A program made the position numbers and the translations under genes. Below are positions 1 to 10,000 of a stretch of DNA of 36,202 nt, in pieces (position 1 is the first letter of the stretch; every line of letters starts with the position of its first letter). The stretch is from Fidelibacterota bacterium (GTDB lineage: Bacteria; Fidelibacterota; Marinisomatia; SCGC-AAA003-L08; D37C17). The stretch covers positions 1 through 36,202 of the forward strand of contig JASLLI010000009.1 of assembly GCA_030747125.1 (NCBI GenBank), read 5' to 3'. The notes beneath the pieces were generated by a model that made no database searches, was not told where the DNA came from, and saw only the letters and a program-made list of their open reading frames with translations.

Positions 1-80
1 GGGCATATCCTAAACCATAATTTTCCCTCAATATGATGTGCAGGGAATGAGAATAATTTTGTTTCCCTTTAATTCTAAAT

Positions 81-112
81 TTCCCTGTGCAGCGTACTTC
101 AAAACTGAAGTA
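81..112. other. Small hairpin upstream of valS
   Basis: A perfect 7-bp stem, TACTTCA/TGAAGTA, with a 4-base AAAC loop lies at 95-112. No T-run follows on either strand, so a terminator is not supported. Further upstream, CAGGGAA (41-47) and TTCCCTG (81-87) form another short inverted pair. I see no T-box specifier or antiterminator layout. The element may belong to the valS leader or be chance in AT-rich DNA. Confidence 0.25.
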
Positions 113-151
113 AACTTTCCCCCTCATTCAATCTTCTGATTTTACACTATC

Positions 152-2830
152 ATGGCTATCAAGGAACTGGATAAACTCTATCAACCAACAGAGGTAGAAA
201 ACCGCTGGTATTCAGTTTGGGAAGAACAGAATATTTTTACTCCAAATGATTCAAAGGATGAAACCTTCACTTTGATGATTCCACCTCCCAATGTTACCGG
301 AATTCTCACCATGGGCCATGTCCTCAACAATACCATTCAAGATGTGCTGGTACGCCGTGCCCGTATGCAGGGAAAGTCCACCCTCTGGCTGCCGGGGACC
401 GACCATGCCTCCATTGCAACAGAAGCCAAAGTGACACGCCAATTAAAAGAGCAGGGGAAAAATAAAAGGGATATTGGCAGAGAGGAATTTCTCAACCATG
501 CCTGGCAATGGAAAGATAAATATGGCGGCATCATCATTCAGCAATTGAAGAAACTGGGTGCATCCTGCGACTGGAGCAGAGAAAAGTTTACCATGGATGA
601 AAAATATTCCCGTGCCGTTTTGGAAATTTTTGTCCGTCTCTACAATGATGGACTTATCTATCGTGGTGAACGCATCATAAACTGGGACCCGCAAGGGCAG
701 ACTGCCTTGTCTGATGAGGAAGTCATCTACAAAGAAACACAGGGTCATCTCTGGTATTTCCGTTATCCTGTTAAAGACTCTGAAACACATCTTGTGGTTG
801 CAACCACCCGACCGGAAACTATGCTGGGTGATACAGGAGTTGCAGTGAACCCAAAGGATGATCGGTATTCAGACTTAGTGGGTAAAACCGTAATACTCCC
901 CATTGCTAATCGGGAAATCCCCATATTTGCCGATGACTATGTGGATATGGAATTCGGGACAGGATGTGTAAAAGTGACTCCCGCTCATGACCCTAACGAT
1001 TTTGACATGGGGCAGCGGCATGATCTGGAAATTATCAATATCATGCATCCTGATGCTGTTTTGAATGACAGGGCTCCGAAAGGATATAATGGATTAGACC
1101 GTTACGAGGCTCGAAAGAAAGTGGTAGAAGAATTGGAGGGGATGGGTCTGGTTGAAAAAATCGAAGACTATGTCCACTCAGTTGGTCACTCTGAAAGAAC
1201 GGATGCAGTCATTGAGCCATATTTATCCAAACAATGGTTTGTAAAAATGGAGTCTCTGGCTGCTGATGCACTGAAAGTAGTCACCGAAGGGAAGATAAAG
1301 TTTTATCCTCAACGCTGGGTGAAAACCTATAATCACTGGTTGGAGAATATTAAGGACTGGTGCATCTCCCGGCAGCTCTGGTGGGGGCACCGCATTCCTG
1401 TCTGGTATTGCTGCGGGAATGATGAAGGACAGTGCCAGCTGGACTGCAAAGAACCAATAGTTTCTATTGAACCTCCTGATTCCTGCCCCACCTGCGGCAG
1501 TAAAGACCTTTTTCAGGACCCTGATGTATTGGATACCTGGTTTAGTTCATGGCTGTGGCCCTTTGCCACTTTAGGCTGGCCCGATGATACCAAAGACTTG
1601 AAAAGATTCTATCCCACTCAAGATTTGGTTACAGGTCCGGATATAATCTTCTTCTGGGTTGCCCGGATGATTATGGCAGGATTGTATGTAAACAAAGAAA
1701 TTCCCTTTTCAAATGTCTATTTCACGGGAATCATCCGTGATGAAAAGGGCAGAAAAATGAGTAAGTCTCTGGGGAACTCACCTGATCCATTAGACTTATT
1801 TGAAAAGTATGGCGCTGATGCGGTGCGAGTATCTGTTCTTCTCATCGCTCCCCAGGGTCTAGATATCCTTTTCTCAGAAGAAAGACTGGAGCAGGGCAGA
1901 AACTTCATGAACAAGCTTTGGAACTCCGCCCGCTTTGTTCTCATGAATTTACCTGATGGATTACCTCCGGAATTAAACTCATTTGATGCAGATAAGCTGG
2001 ATGACTCTGACCGTTGGATTCTCTCTAAATTGAACAGGGTAATGGGTGAAGTAGATCATGCGTACACAGAGTATAAGCTGAATGAAGCTATCAAAAAGGT
2101 CTATGATTTCACCTGGGGGGATTTCTGTGATTGGTATATAGAATTTGCCAAAACCCGTTTTTACGGGTCTGATGATGCAGACTATCAAGCTGCACAAATT
2201 GTTTCTGTACATGTGATCAGGGAAATTTTAAAACTCCTTCATCCCTACTGCCCTTTTATAACAGAAGAATTATGGAATAGTTTTAAAAGGGATGAAGAGC
2301 CTTTACTAATTTCAGTAGCATGGCCTGTTGCAGATATTCAGCAAATTAATGAAAAAACTGAGAGGGATATTCAGTTGCTCATGGAGATAATTACTGCAGT
2401 AAGAAATATGCGCTCATCTCTGAATGTATCTCCCGGTAAAGTTGCCAATCTCATTGTTCGCGGAGATAGTGAACTCTGTGCTTCCATGAACCGCCAAGCT
2501 GATTACCTCCGCCGCCTGGCAAAACTGGACAGTATTGAAATGGGTACACATAAGGAAAAACCTGATCAATCCTCAACAGCAGTGGTGCAGGGATTAGAAT
2601 TGTTTCTCCCCTTGGAAGGTTTGATAGATATATCCACAGAAATAGGCCGGTTGGAAAAACAAATCACCGATATGGAAGGCAGACTTAATGCTGTTTCCCG
2701 CAAATTGGATAATGAAAATTTTGTAAACAGGGCACCTGAAAATGTGGTGACACATGAACGGAAGAAGCAGGAGGGATATCAATCAGATCTGCATAAACTC
2801 AGGCAAAACCTGGAAGCCCTCCAAATCTAA
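152..2830 (+). CDS. valS: Valyl-tRNA synthetase
   Basis: Class I aminoacyl-tRNA synthetase that charges tRNA-Val in the cytoplasm. The N-terminal PPPNVTG segment is followed by the HIGH-box variant TMGH (residues 53-56). The editing (CP1) domain follows, including the TTRPETMLGDT motif of the Val/Ile/Leu enzymes. The second signature, KMSKS, is at residues 535-539. The C-terminal 70 or so residues look like the coiled-coil arm typical of ValS. At 892 residues it is full length for the family. The start ATG has no clear Shine-Dalgarno sequence. It is the first gene of a tight plus-strand run, with recG beginning 17 bases after its stop. Identification is secure. Confidence 0.97.
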   Translation: MAIKELDKLYQPTEVENRWYSVWEEQNIFTPNDSKDETFTLMIPPPNVTGILTMGHVLNNTIQDVLVRRARMQGKSTLWLPGTDHASIATEAKVTRQLKEQGKNKRDIGREEFLNHAWQWKDKYGGIIIQQLKKLGASCDWSREKFTMDEKYSRAVLEIFVRLYNDGLIYRGERIINWDPQGQTALSDEEVIYKETQGHLWYFRYPVKDSETHLVVATTRPETMLGDTGVAVNPKDDRYSDLVGKTVILPIANREIPIFADDYVDMEFGTGCVKVTPAHDPNDFDMGQRHDLEIINIMHPDAVLNDRAPKGYNGLDRYEARKKVVEELEGMGLVEKIEDYVHSVGHSERTDAVIEPYLSKQWFVKMESLAADALKVVTEGKIKFYPQRWVKTYNHWLENIKDWCISRQLWWGHRIPVWYCCGNDEGQCQLDCKEPIVSIEPPDSCPTCGSKDLFQDPDVLDTWFSSWLWPFATLGWPDDTKDLKRFYPTQDLVTGPDIIFFWVARMIMAGLYVNKEIPFSNVYFTGIIRDEKGRKMSKSLGNSPDPLDLFEKYGADAVRVSVLLIAPQGLDILFSEERLEQGRNFMNKLWNSARFVLMNLPDGLPPELNSFDADKLDDSDRWILSKLNRVMGEVDHAYTEYKLNEAIKKVYDFTWGDFCDWYIEFAKTRFYGSDDADYQAAQIVSVHVIREILKLLHPYCPFITEELWNSFKRDEEPLLISVAWPVADIQQINEKTERDIQLLMEIITAVRNMRSSLNVSPGKVANLIVRGDSELCASMNRQADYLRRLAKLDSIEMGTHKEKPDQSSTAVVQGLELFLPLEGLIDISTEIGRLEKQITDMEGRLNAVSRKLDNENFVNRAPENVVTHERKKQEGYQSDLHKLRQNLEALQI

Positions 2831-2847
2831 ATTTATAACTTTTGCTG

Positions 2848-4950
2848 ATGACTTCGGCAACCACTTATTACCAAACCAATATAGATACAGATATTACTTA
2901 TCTGAAGGGCGTTGGGCCGCAGAGAGGCAGAGCATTAAAACAGTTCGGTATCGAAAATACAGGCCAACTCCTGTATCACTTTCCCCGGCGTTATTTAGAC
3001 CGCACCAATATCAAAAAAATCAACCAGGTTAAAATTGGCGAAGAAGCTGTTCTCATCGGGAAGGTGGAATCTTTCGGATTAAAACAGGCAGGCAGGCGCA
3101 GGTTTTTTCAATTAAATATGGATGATTCATACGGTTACCTTAGTTGTGTCTGGTTCAACGGTATCTCCTGGATTTCAGATAAATTTCAGATTGGTGACAA
3201 TATTGCTGTTTTTGGTAAAATTGAATTTCGAAACGGATTCCAGATAATTCACCCTGAATTTGACATTCTGGAAGAAGGAGAAGACCCGGTAAATACAGGG
3301 AAAATTCTTCCTCAATATGCATCCACGGCAGGCTTGAAGTCTGTGGGGTTAGACAGCAGGGGATTCCGTAAAATCATCAATATTGCACTGGAGTTGGTAT
3401 CCTCTCAAATTATTGATTATTTCACCCCTCCTTTTCGCGAAGAAGAAGAACTTTACTCCTTAATGGATGCACTCCTTCAAATTCATAATCCTACAGATGC
3501 CCATCATTTACAATCTGCAGTTTACCGATTAAAATATGATGAACATTTCTTTTTACAGCTTCTCATGGCATTAAAAAAAATGAAGAGAGATGATCAACGG
3601 GGAAGAGTCTTTTCAAAGCGGGGTGAGTATGAAAAACTCATTTTTGACCAACTTGACTTTTCCCTTACCTCAGCCCAGATTCAGGTGCTGAAAGATATCC
3701 GCAATGACTTAGGCAGCACTACACCAATGAATCGCCTGATCCAGGGAGATGTAGGTTCCGGAAAAACCATCGTAGCTATTCTGGCAGCTGCCATTGTAGT
3801 AAGTCATGGCTCTCAGGTTGCAGTGATGGCGCCTACTGAAATTTTAGCTGAACAGCATTTTAAAAGTTTTGAATTATTTTGCAAGCCAGCAGAAATGAAA
3901 ATCGCCTTGCTCACCGGAAATCTGAAAAAAGGGGAAAGGGAAGAAATTTACAACGGATTACAGAATGGTCATATTCAGATGGTGGTGGGTACGCATGCCT
4001 TGATTCAGGAGGGAGTATCTTTTCAGGATTTGGGGATGATTATAGTTGATGAACAGCATCGTTTTGGTGTTGAGCAAAGAAAAGCCCTCATAGATAAAGG
4101 CTACTCACCGGAAGTTTTAGCACTTACTGCCACCCCCATTCCCCGCACTTTGGCATTTACCATTCACGGGGATATGCAGATTTCCATTATTGATGAACTT
4201 CCCAAAAACCGCCTGCCCGTTATTACAAAAGTTGTGGAACCCTCCCGCATGGAAAAAGTTTATGATTTCATGCGAAAGGAAATGGATGCAGGCAGGCAAT
4301 GCTTTGTAATTTTCCCCATCATTGAAGAATCAGAAACGCGGGACTGGAAAGCAGCCGATACGGGCTTCAAACATCTCAGTACCTCCGTTTTTCAAAATTA
4401 CCAATTAGGATATATCCACGGGAAAATGAAAAAAGAAGAACGGGATGAACAAATGGCAGCTATGGCTGATAACCATATTCAATGCTTAGTTGCCACTACT
4501 GTGGTTGAAGTTGGAATTGACATCCCAAACTCCACGGTAATGGTAATCGAAAATGCTGAACGGTTTGGCTTAACCCAGCTACATCAATTACGGGGTAGAA
4601 TCGGCAGAGGCAGTCATCAATCTTATTGTATTTTGGTAAAACACGGCGACTCTCCGGAATCTGTACACAGACTGCAAGTGATGGAATCAACTACTGATGG
4701 TTTTAAAATTTCTGATGAAGATTTAAAATTAAGAGGTCCGGGAGAGTTTTTTGGCAAGAAGCAGCATGGTTACATCAAATCAAAAATTGCCAACTTTACT
4801 GAAGATGGTGCCATCATCAGACAAACACGAAAAAGGGCATTTGACTTAGTTGCCAATGATCCAAACCTCCAATTGGAAAGAAATCAAAAAATCAAGGAAC
4901 AATTTATAGAAAATTACCGGCATATGCTGGAATTTGTCAACATTAACTAA
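2848..4950 (+). CDS. recG: ATP-dependent DNA helicase RecG
   Basis: Superfamily 2 helicase that remodels stalled replication forks and Holliday junctions. The N-terminal wedge/OB-fold region contains the helix-hairpin-like LKGVGPQRGRAL segment and a FPRRYLD motif. The helicase core has Walker A GDVGSGKT (about residues 300-307), a DEQH box followed by RFG (about 401), TATPIPRTL and the QLRGRIGRG motif VI. The RecG C-terminal region follows, including LRGPGEFFG. An upstream in-frame TTG at 2842 would add two residues (Met-Leu); I chose the ATG at 2848. No Shine-Dalgarno sequence is evident. The 700 residues match the family's usual length. It sits between valS and the DUF2723 gene. Confidence 0.96.
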   Translation: MTSATTYYQTNIDTDITYLKGVGPQRGRALKQFGIENTGQLLYHFPRRYLDRTNIKKINQVKIGEEAVLIGKVESFGLKQAGRRRFFQLNMDDSYGYLSCVWFNGISWISDKFQIGDNIAVFGKIEFRNGFQIIHPEFDILEEGEDPVNTGKILPQYASTAGLKSVGLDSRGFRKIINIALELVSSQIIDYFTPPFREEEELYSLMDALLQIHNPTDAHHLQSAVYRLKYDEHFFLQLLMALKKMKRDDQRGRVFSKRGEYEKLIFDQLDFSLTSAQIQVLKDIRNDLGSTTPMNRLIQGDVGSGKTIVAILAAAIVVSHGSQVAVMAPTEILAEQHFKSFELFCKPAEMKIALLTGNLKKGEREEIYNGLQNGHIQMVVGTHALIQEGVSFQDLGMIIVDEQHRFGVEQRKALIDKGYSPEVLALTATPIPRTLAFTIHGDMQISIIDELPKNRLPVITKVVEPSRMEKVYDFMRKEMDAGRQCFVIFPIIEESETRDWKAADTGFKHLSTSVFQNYQLGYIHGKMKKEERDEQMAAMADNHIQCLVATTVVEVGIDIPNSTVMVIENAERFGLTQLHQLRGRIGRGSHQSYCILVKHGDSPESVHRLQVMESTTDGFKISDEDLKLRGPGEFFGKKQHGYIKSKIANFTEDGAIIRQTRKRAFDLVANDPNLQLERNQKIKEQFIENYRHMLEFVNIN

Positions 4951-4956
4951 AATCCA

Positions 4957-7833
4957 ATGAACAATACCAATAAAATATTAGCAGGGATTACCTTTTTATA
5001 TTCCCTCGTCATATACATACTCACCATGGCTCCCACTACCTCCTTTTGGGATTGCGGAGAATTCATAGCTACTTCCATCATTATGGGCGTTCCCCATCCT
5101 CCGGGTACACCTCTCTATCTGCTTTTAGGGAACTTCTTTTCACAACTCCCCACTTTTGATGATTTAGGGGCGCGGGTGAATCTCATCTCACCCCTCTTTA
5201 GTGCATTTGCTGTTATGTTTCTCTACCTCATCATCGTGCAGTTAATCGAGGAATACCGTGGCAAGGTAAATAGCTGGCCTGACGGACTTATCACCTATGG
5301 TAGTGCGCTCATAGGAGCATTCACATTTGCAGTTACAGATTCACATTGGTTTAATGCGGTGGAGGCAGAGGTTTATTCCCTCTCTACCTTTTTCACCAGT
5401 ATAGTGGTCTGGCTTATATTGAAATGGAGTAAAAATTCAGGGCATTCCGGAAATGTGCGTTACATTCTCATCATCGCCTATATGTTTGGTCTCGCCATTG
5501 GAATTCACTTATTGAATCTGTTGGCATTACCCTTTATTGCCCTCATCATTTATTTCAATAAATACGAATTCAAATGGAGTACCTTCCTGTATACCATTCT
5601 CTTCACTTTGGGAATATTCATGATCATTTACTTAGGCATTATTAAAGGGATTCCAAATCTTGCCAACAGCTATGGTTTGACAGTGCCTGCCCTTATCGTT
5701 CTGGGAATATTTGGAATAACCGCATACGCCGTAGTGAAAAGACATCCTCAGTTTTCCACTTTACTCGCCTGCCTGATACTCATTATTGTAGGCTTTTCAA
5801 CCTATACAACCATATTCATTCGTGCAACCCAACACCCTGCTATTAATGAAAATAATCCTGATTCTTTAGAAGGGGCATTGGCGTACATGAACCGTGACCA
5901 ATACGGCGACTGGAAAATTCTTGACCCTGCCTTTACATTAGCACGGGCAGAATGCTCTTATTCTTCCCGCTGGACAGAAAACAAAAATAATCCAACTTCT
6001 AAAGAAGAATTAAACTTCCTTTGGAACTATCAAATCAAAGAAATGTATCTGCGCTATTTTGCCTGGCAGTTTATTGGTAAAGAAAAACACGAAAACCGTA
6101 GCTGGGAACTGGTAACTCTGAAGGGTGATCTCATTAAAAAATTAAGAGGAATTGACTGGGGAAGGTACGGTCTGCCGTTGCCTCTCCTTTTCGGGCTTGT
6201 GGGATTGGTGTTCCATTTTAGTCGGGACTGGAAAAGAGCATTGGCAGTCCTCTCACTGTTCCTCGCAACAGGAATCATGATTATTCTCTATCTAAACCAA
6301 TATGATCCGCAGCCACGAGAGCGGGATTATTCCTATGTAGGTAGTTTCTTTACTTTTTCAATCTGGATTGGAATCGGGGTTGCAGCCTTGCAGGAGAAAA
6401 TCCGTGAATGGCTGGAAGGGGTTGAAATTGCCGCATTTGTGTCCATTGGACTGACGGGAATTGTTTTTGTGGCTATGCCTATTTCTATGCTGGCAAAGGA
6501 CTTTAAAGAGCATAACCGTGATGGAAATTATGTAGCCTGGGATTATGCCTACAACATGCTTAATTCCTGTGAGCCTAACGGAATTATTTTCACAAACGGG
6601 GATAATGATACCTTTCCCCTTTGGTATATCCAGGAAGTGGAGGGAGTCCGTAAAGATGTACGGGTAGTGAATTTAAGTCTGCTGAATACACCCTGGTATA
6701 TTGAACAATTGAAGAACGAGCCTCCGCAACTTCCATTGCAGCTGAAAGATGAGAGCATACAAAAACTGGATCCGGTCTTTGGTACCGCCTACGCACTGAA
6801 TAAATGGACGGCTAAATGGAATGAGTTGAAGTCTATGTACAATGAGTTTACCAAAGCGCAGTATGGTACTCCTTATTCTGTTGCCAATTTTGGAATTTTA
6901 AATAATTGGGGTCCGACTGAAGCCACCATTGGCAGCGGGGATGAAAAGTTTCAATGGAATATCTCCCCTAAACTGAGTAATTATCTGCGTGTTCAGGATA
7001 TTATGATACTGCAAATTCTGGAAGATGCCATGGCAACCAGACCAGTTTATTTTGCAGTAACCGTAGCACCTGGAAACCGCTTGGGTTTGGATAGCTATCT
7101 GGAGATGGAGGGGTTGGTATATCGTGTAACTTATGAAAAAGATAATGGACGGTCTTCCATGCCGCGGTTGAACTTTGACAGAATGGTACAGAATATTTCT
7201 GAAGCTCCGGATTATGAGAACAAAATTGTAAACTCTGAAGATTATTTAGAACATATAAATGCTGGAAACGGCATTTACCGCTATACCAATTTAGATAATG
7301 GAGAAGTCTTTTTTAATGAAAACATTCAACGGCTGATTCAAAATTACCGCTCCAGTTTTTTACAATTAGGTCTTGAAAAATTATATTCCGGCAATGAGGA
7401 TGATAAAGAAACCACATTGGAACTATTAGATAAAATGGAAGCGTATTTCCCCACCGCTGTCATCCCCACTACCGACGCTGATTTGGATATTCAAATTGGC
7501 AGAATATATAAACAGGCAGGCAAACCGGAGGAATTAAAAGAACGCCTTTCTCAGGTAGTTGAACGGGAAGATGTAAGTCTGGAAACCCAAATGTATGTGG
7601 GGCAAATCTACTTAAATGAATTTCAGGATTATGAAGCGGCAATATCCCATTTTGAGAGTTTGTATAATGCGTATCCTTATATTTCAGATTTTCTCTATAC
7701 ATTGGTGCAAGCCTATGCAAAAGCTGACCGCATGGAAGATGCAAAAGAAAAACTGGATTTATGGCTCATGTCTCACCCAAATGATTCACAGGCTATGGAT
7801 TGGCTTTCCATATTAAATCAAACGGTACAATAA
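4957..7833 (+). CDS. DUF2723 protein O-mannosyltransferase-like membrane enzyme with C-terminal TPR region
   Basis: Multi-spanning membrane protein of the DUF2723 (PF11028) family, within the PMT-type GT-C glycosyltransferases. These use a polyprenyl-phosphate sugar and act on the outer face of the inner membrane. The diagnostic segments are visible: WDCGEF at residues 31-36 in the first outer loop (the PMT acidic site), GVPHPPGTPLY just after, QPRERDYSYVGSF in the middle, and NGDNDTFPLWY opening a soluble region. There are about 10-12 hydrophobic helices up to about residue 510. The last 150 residues contain TPR-like helical pairs. The family includes human TMEM260, reported to O-mannosylate Ig-like IPT domains. 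The substrate here is unknown. It overlaps the next glycosyltransferase by one base, so the two are probably co-translated. Confidence 0.88.
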   Translation: MNNTNKILAGITFLYSLVIYILTMAPTTSFWDCGEFIATSIIMGVPHPPGTPLYLLLGNFFSQLPTFDDLGARVNLISPLFSAFAVMFLYLIIVQLIEEYRGKVNSWPDGLITYGSALIGAFTFAVTDSHWFNAVEAEVYSLSTFFTSIVVWLILKWSKNSGHSGNVRYILIIAYMFGLAIGIHLLNLLALPFIALIIYFNKYEFKWSTFLYTILFTLGIFMIIYLGIIKGIPNLANSYGLTVPALIVLGIFGITAYAVVKRHPQFSTLLACLILIIVGFSTYTTIFIRATQHPAINENNPDSLEGALAYMNRDQYGDWKILDPAFTLARAECSYSSRWTENKNNPTSKEELNFLWNYQIKEMYLRYFAWQFIGKEKHENRSWELVTLKGDLIKKLRGIDWGRYGLPLPLLFGLVGLVFHFSRDWKRALAVLSLFLATGIMIILYLNQYDPQPRERDYSYVGSFFTFSIWIGIGVAALQEKIREWLEGVEIAAFVSIGLTGIVFVAMPISMLAKDFKEHNRDGNYVAWDYAYNMLNSCEPNGIIFTNGDNDTFPLWYIQEVEGVRKDVRVVNLSLLNTPWYIEQLKNEPPQLPLQLKDESIQKLDPVFGTAYALNKWTAKWNELKSMYNEFTKAQYGTPYSVANFGILNNWGPTEATIGSGDEKFQWNISPKLSNYLRVQDIMILQILEDAMATRPVYFAVTVAPGNRLGLDSYLEMEGLVYRVTYEKDNGRSSMPRLNFDRMVQNISEAPDYENKIVNSEDYLEHINAGNGIYRYTNLDNGEVFFNENIQRLIQNYRSSFLQLGLEKLYSGNEDDKETTLELLDKMEAYFPTAVIPTTDADLDIQIGRIYKQAGKPEELKERLSQVVEREDVSLETQMYVGQIYLNEFQDYEAAISHFESLYNAYPYISDFLYTLVQAYAKADRMEDAKEKLDLWLMSHPNDSQAMDWLSILNQTVQ

Positions 7834-8876
7834 TGTCTGCTGACCTCTCAGTTCCTTTGGTTTCAGTTGTTATTCCCCATTATGGGGGACGGGATATTCT
7901 CAATAAATGTCTGCAGTCTTTGGAAAAATCTACCTATCCCAACCTTGAGATAATATTGGTAAATAATGCTTCTCCTGATGACAGCGTCGAGATGGTAAAT
8001 AAAAGTTTCCCTCGGGTAAAGATAGTGGAGTCCACTGAAAACCGTGGTTTTTCCGGAGGCTGTAATCTGGGAGCGAAGGAAGCAAAGGGGGAATACCTCC
8101 TCCTATTAAACAATGATACACTTCACGAAGCGGGATGGATTGAACTCTTAGTGAGCATTTTGGATACAAATCCAAATATTGCATCTGTGCAACCGAAGAT
8201 TAAGAATGTGGATTCCCCTGAATATTTTGACTATGCCGGTGCATGTGGTGGCTATATGGACTGGCTCTGCTTCCCTTTTGCCAGGGGCAGAATTTTCAGC
8301 ATGGTAGAAAAAGATGAGCAGCAATATGAGACTGCAGAAAAAATATTCTGGGCATCCGGTACCGCCTTTTTGACACGAAGTTCAGTTTACCAAAAACTCA
8401 ATGGATTGGATGAGACTCTTTTCGCCCACATGGAAGAAATTGACTATCATTGGAAGTCTCAATTAGCTGGATTTGAAGTGTGGGTGGAACCTCAATCGGT
8501 AATTTACCATCATGGTGGTGCAACTCTGCCAAAGTCCTCTCCCCAAAAAACCTATTTGAATCATAGAAACAGTTTGATTTTACTCCTCACTAATAAATCG
8601 TGGGAAGATACCATCACTGCCGTTTTCCCTCGAATGATTCTGGAATTTACCGCTTTTGTATCTGAATTATTAAAGCTGAACATTTTTCATGGATTTGCTA
8701 TTTTACGCGCATGGATATGGGTCATCATTCATCCGGCATATTTACTTTCCCGGAGAAAGTTTTTAGCTGAGCATGCAGGGTTTTCACCATGTTTGCTGTT
8801 TTCAGAAAGTATTGTGTTAGCATTCTTTCTCAGGGGGAAAAAGACTTTCAATGAATTAAATTATCATCCTGTATAA
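7833..8876 (+). CDS. Glycosyltransferase family 2
   Basis: GT-A fold glycosyltransferase of family 2, of the rhamnosyltransferase (WbbL-like) type, transferring a sugar from a nucleotide donor. Visible features are the opening VSVVIPHYGGRD, NRGFSGGCNLGAKEAKGEYLL, the NND metal/donor motif standing in for DxD, and the acceptor-side HMEEIDYHWKSQLAGFEV segment (ED-type catalytic region). A hydrophobic helix near the C-terminus suggests membrane association. The reading frame is open from a TTG at 7800. I chose the ATG at 7833 because it overlaps the stop of the upstream gene as TAATG and gives the expected N-terminus of 347 residues. This coupling to the DUF2723 enzyme suggests both build or attach the same glycan. 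Confidence 0.9.
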   Translation: MSADLSVPLVSVVIPHYGGRDILNKCLQSLEKSTYPNLEIILVNNASPDDSVEMVNKSFPRVKIVESTENRGFSGGCNLGAKEAKGEYLLLLNNDTLHEAGWIELLVSILDTNPNIASVQPKIKNVDSPEYFDYAGACGGYMDWLCFPFARGRIFSMVEKDEQQYETAEKIFWASGTAFLTRSSVYQKLNGLDETLFAHMEEIDYHWKSQLAGFEVWVEPQSVIYHHGGATLPKSSPQKTYLNHRNSLILLLTNKSWEDTITAVFPRMILEFTAFVSELLKLNIFHGFAILRAWIWVIIHPAYLLSRRKFLAEHAGFSPCLLFSESIVLAFFLRGKKTFNELNYHPV

Positions 8877-8882
8877 TCTTCG

Positions 8883-9989
8883 ATGAATAAACCTACAAAA
8901 TTTATCATTCATAATTTGTGGTGGCTGGTTCCCCTTTCCATCACTGTGTTTTTCTGGCAGCATACCTTTTCTATTTTGCTGTTGCTGAGTGTTGCTTACA
9001 TTGGCAGAATCATCTTGAACCCGGTAGTGAAATTCCTTGAGAATCACTTTGGTAACAGAAAATGGGCTGTGGCAATAACCACTCTCACTGTACTTGTTCT
9101 GTTAATATTTTTATCCGGATCCCTTTGGCCTGTCATTGCTAAACAAATAGTTTCCTTTCAATCTTTCCTTACCATGGAATCCTTTTTCAGACTTCAGGAA
9201 AAATTACTGTTTATTTCTGAAAAGTTTTTACCCACTGCTCTTTTTGAATTTATAACGCAAACCTTTAATAATCTGGACTCAGCCATTTCAGATGTCTGGG
9301 CACTTGCGTTGGAAAATATTAAAAAGGTATTGGGCAGTGCAGGAAGTCTTGCCTTTGCATTAGGTTCTGCATTTTTATCCTTTCTCATTGTTTTGGTGTT
9401 CACCATCTTCTTCCTTTTGGAGGGAGACAAATTCAGAAACACATTAGTCATGACTGTCCCCGGGAAATACTATGGACTCACCAACTCCTTGATTGAAAAA
9501 ATTGCATCACAGGTACATTCTTATATCCGAGGTCAATTACTGGCAGCACTATCCGTAGCTGTCACCTCCATTATTGGGTTATACTTTCTCCAATGGGTTA
9601 CCGGAATTTCCATTCCCTATACCATTGTCATTGGGCTTACAGCCGGTCTCTTTAATCTCATTCCCTTTGTGGGACCGGTAATGGGGATGATTCCTGCCGT
9701 TATTCTCTATCTCATCACAGATCAAACCATGCCCCTTTCCATTTTCTATGTTTTATTGATTTTAGGAGTGTTCGGAATTGTGCAGCTCATTGACAACCTG
9801 GTCATGTCTCCTTATATTCTGTCAGGTTCGGTGGGACTGCATCCCATGCTGGTGATTATTCTGGTTTTACTTGGTGGTTCAATAGGCGGTATTGTAGGTA
9901 TGCTGCTGGCAGTTCCTCTGGCAGCTATATTAAAAGTTGTCATTGAAGAGCTCATTCAGGGATTGAGAAAATTAGAAAAAACCACCTGA
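8883..9989 (+). CDS. AI-2E family transporter (PerM/YhhT-like permease)
   Basis: Polytopic inner membrane protein of the AI-2E exporter family (PF01594). It has two to three N-terminal helices, a hydrophilic central loop (about residues 85-150), then five helices. These include the family's signatures GLFNLIPFVGPVMGMIPA and the later LVMSPYILSGSVGLHP. The true substrate of most members is not known; some have been tied to AI-2 export or Na+/H+ antiport. The length of 368 residues is normal. It begins six bases after the GT2 gene and ends 11 bases before tgt, so it is likely part of the same transcript. No Shine-Dalgarno sequence precedes its ATG. Confidence 0.9.
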   Translation: MNKPTKFIIHNLWWLVPLSITVFFWQHTFSILLLLSVAYIGRIILNPVVKFLENHFGNRKWAVAITTLTVLVLLIFLSGSLWPVIAKQIVSFQSFLTMESFFRLQEKLLFISEKFLPTALFEFITQTFNNLDSAISDVWALALENIKKVLGSAGSLAFALGSAFLSFLIVLVFTIFFLLEGDKFRNTLVMTVPGKYYGLTNSLIEKIASQVHSYIRGQLLAALSVAVTSIIGLYFLQWVTGISIPYTIVIGLTAGLFNLIPFVGPVMGMIPAVILYLITDQTMPLSIFYVLLILGVFGIVQLIDNLVMSPYILSGSVGLHPMLVIILVLLGGSIGGIVGMLLAVPLAAILKVVIEELIQGLRKLEKTT

Positions 9990-10000
9990 ATTAGGTTTTT

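Noticed and set aside
1-151. T-box or other leader riboswitch for valS
   Set aside because: Only a small hairpin is present. There is no specifier loop, no T-box consensus and no terminator/antiterminator pair.
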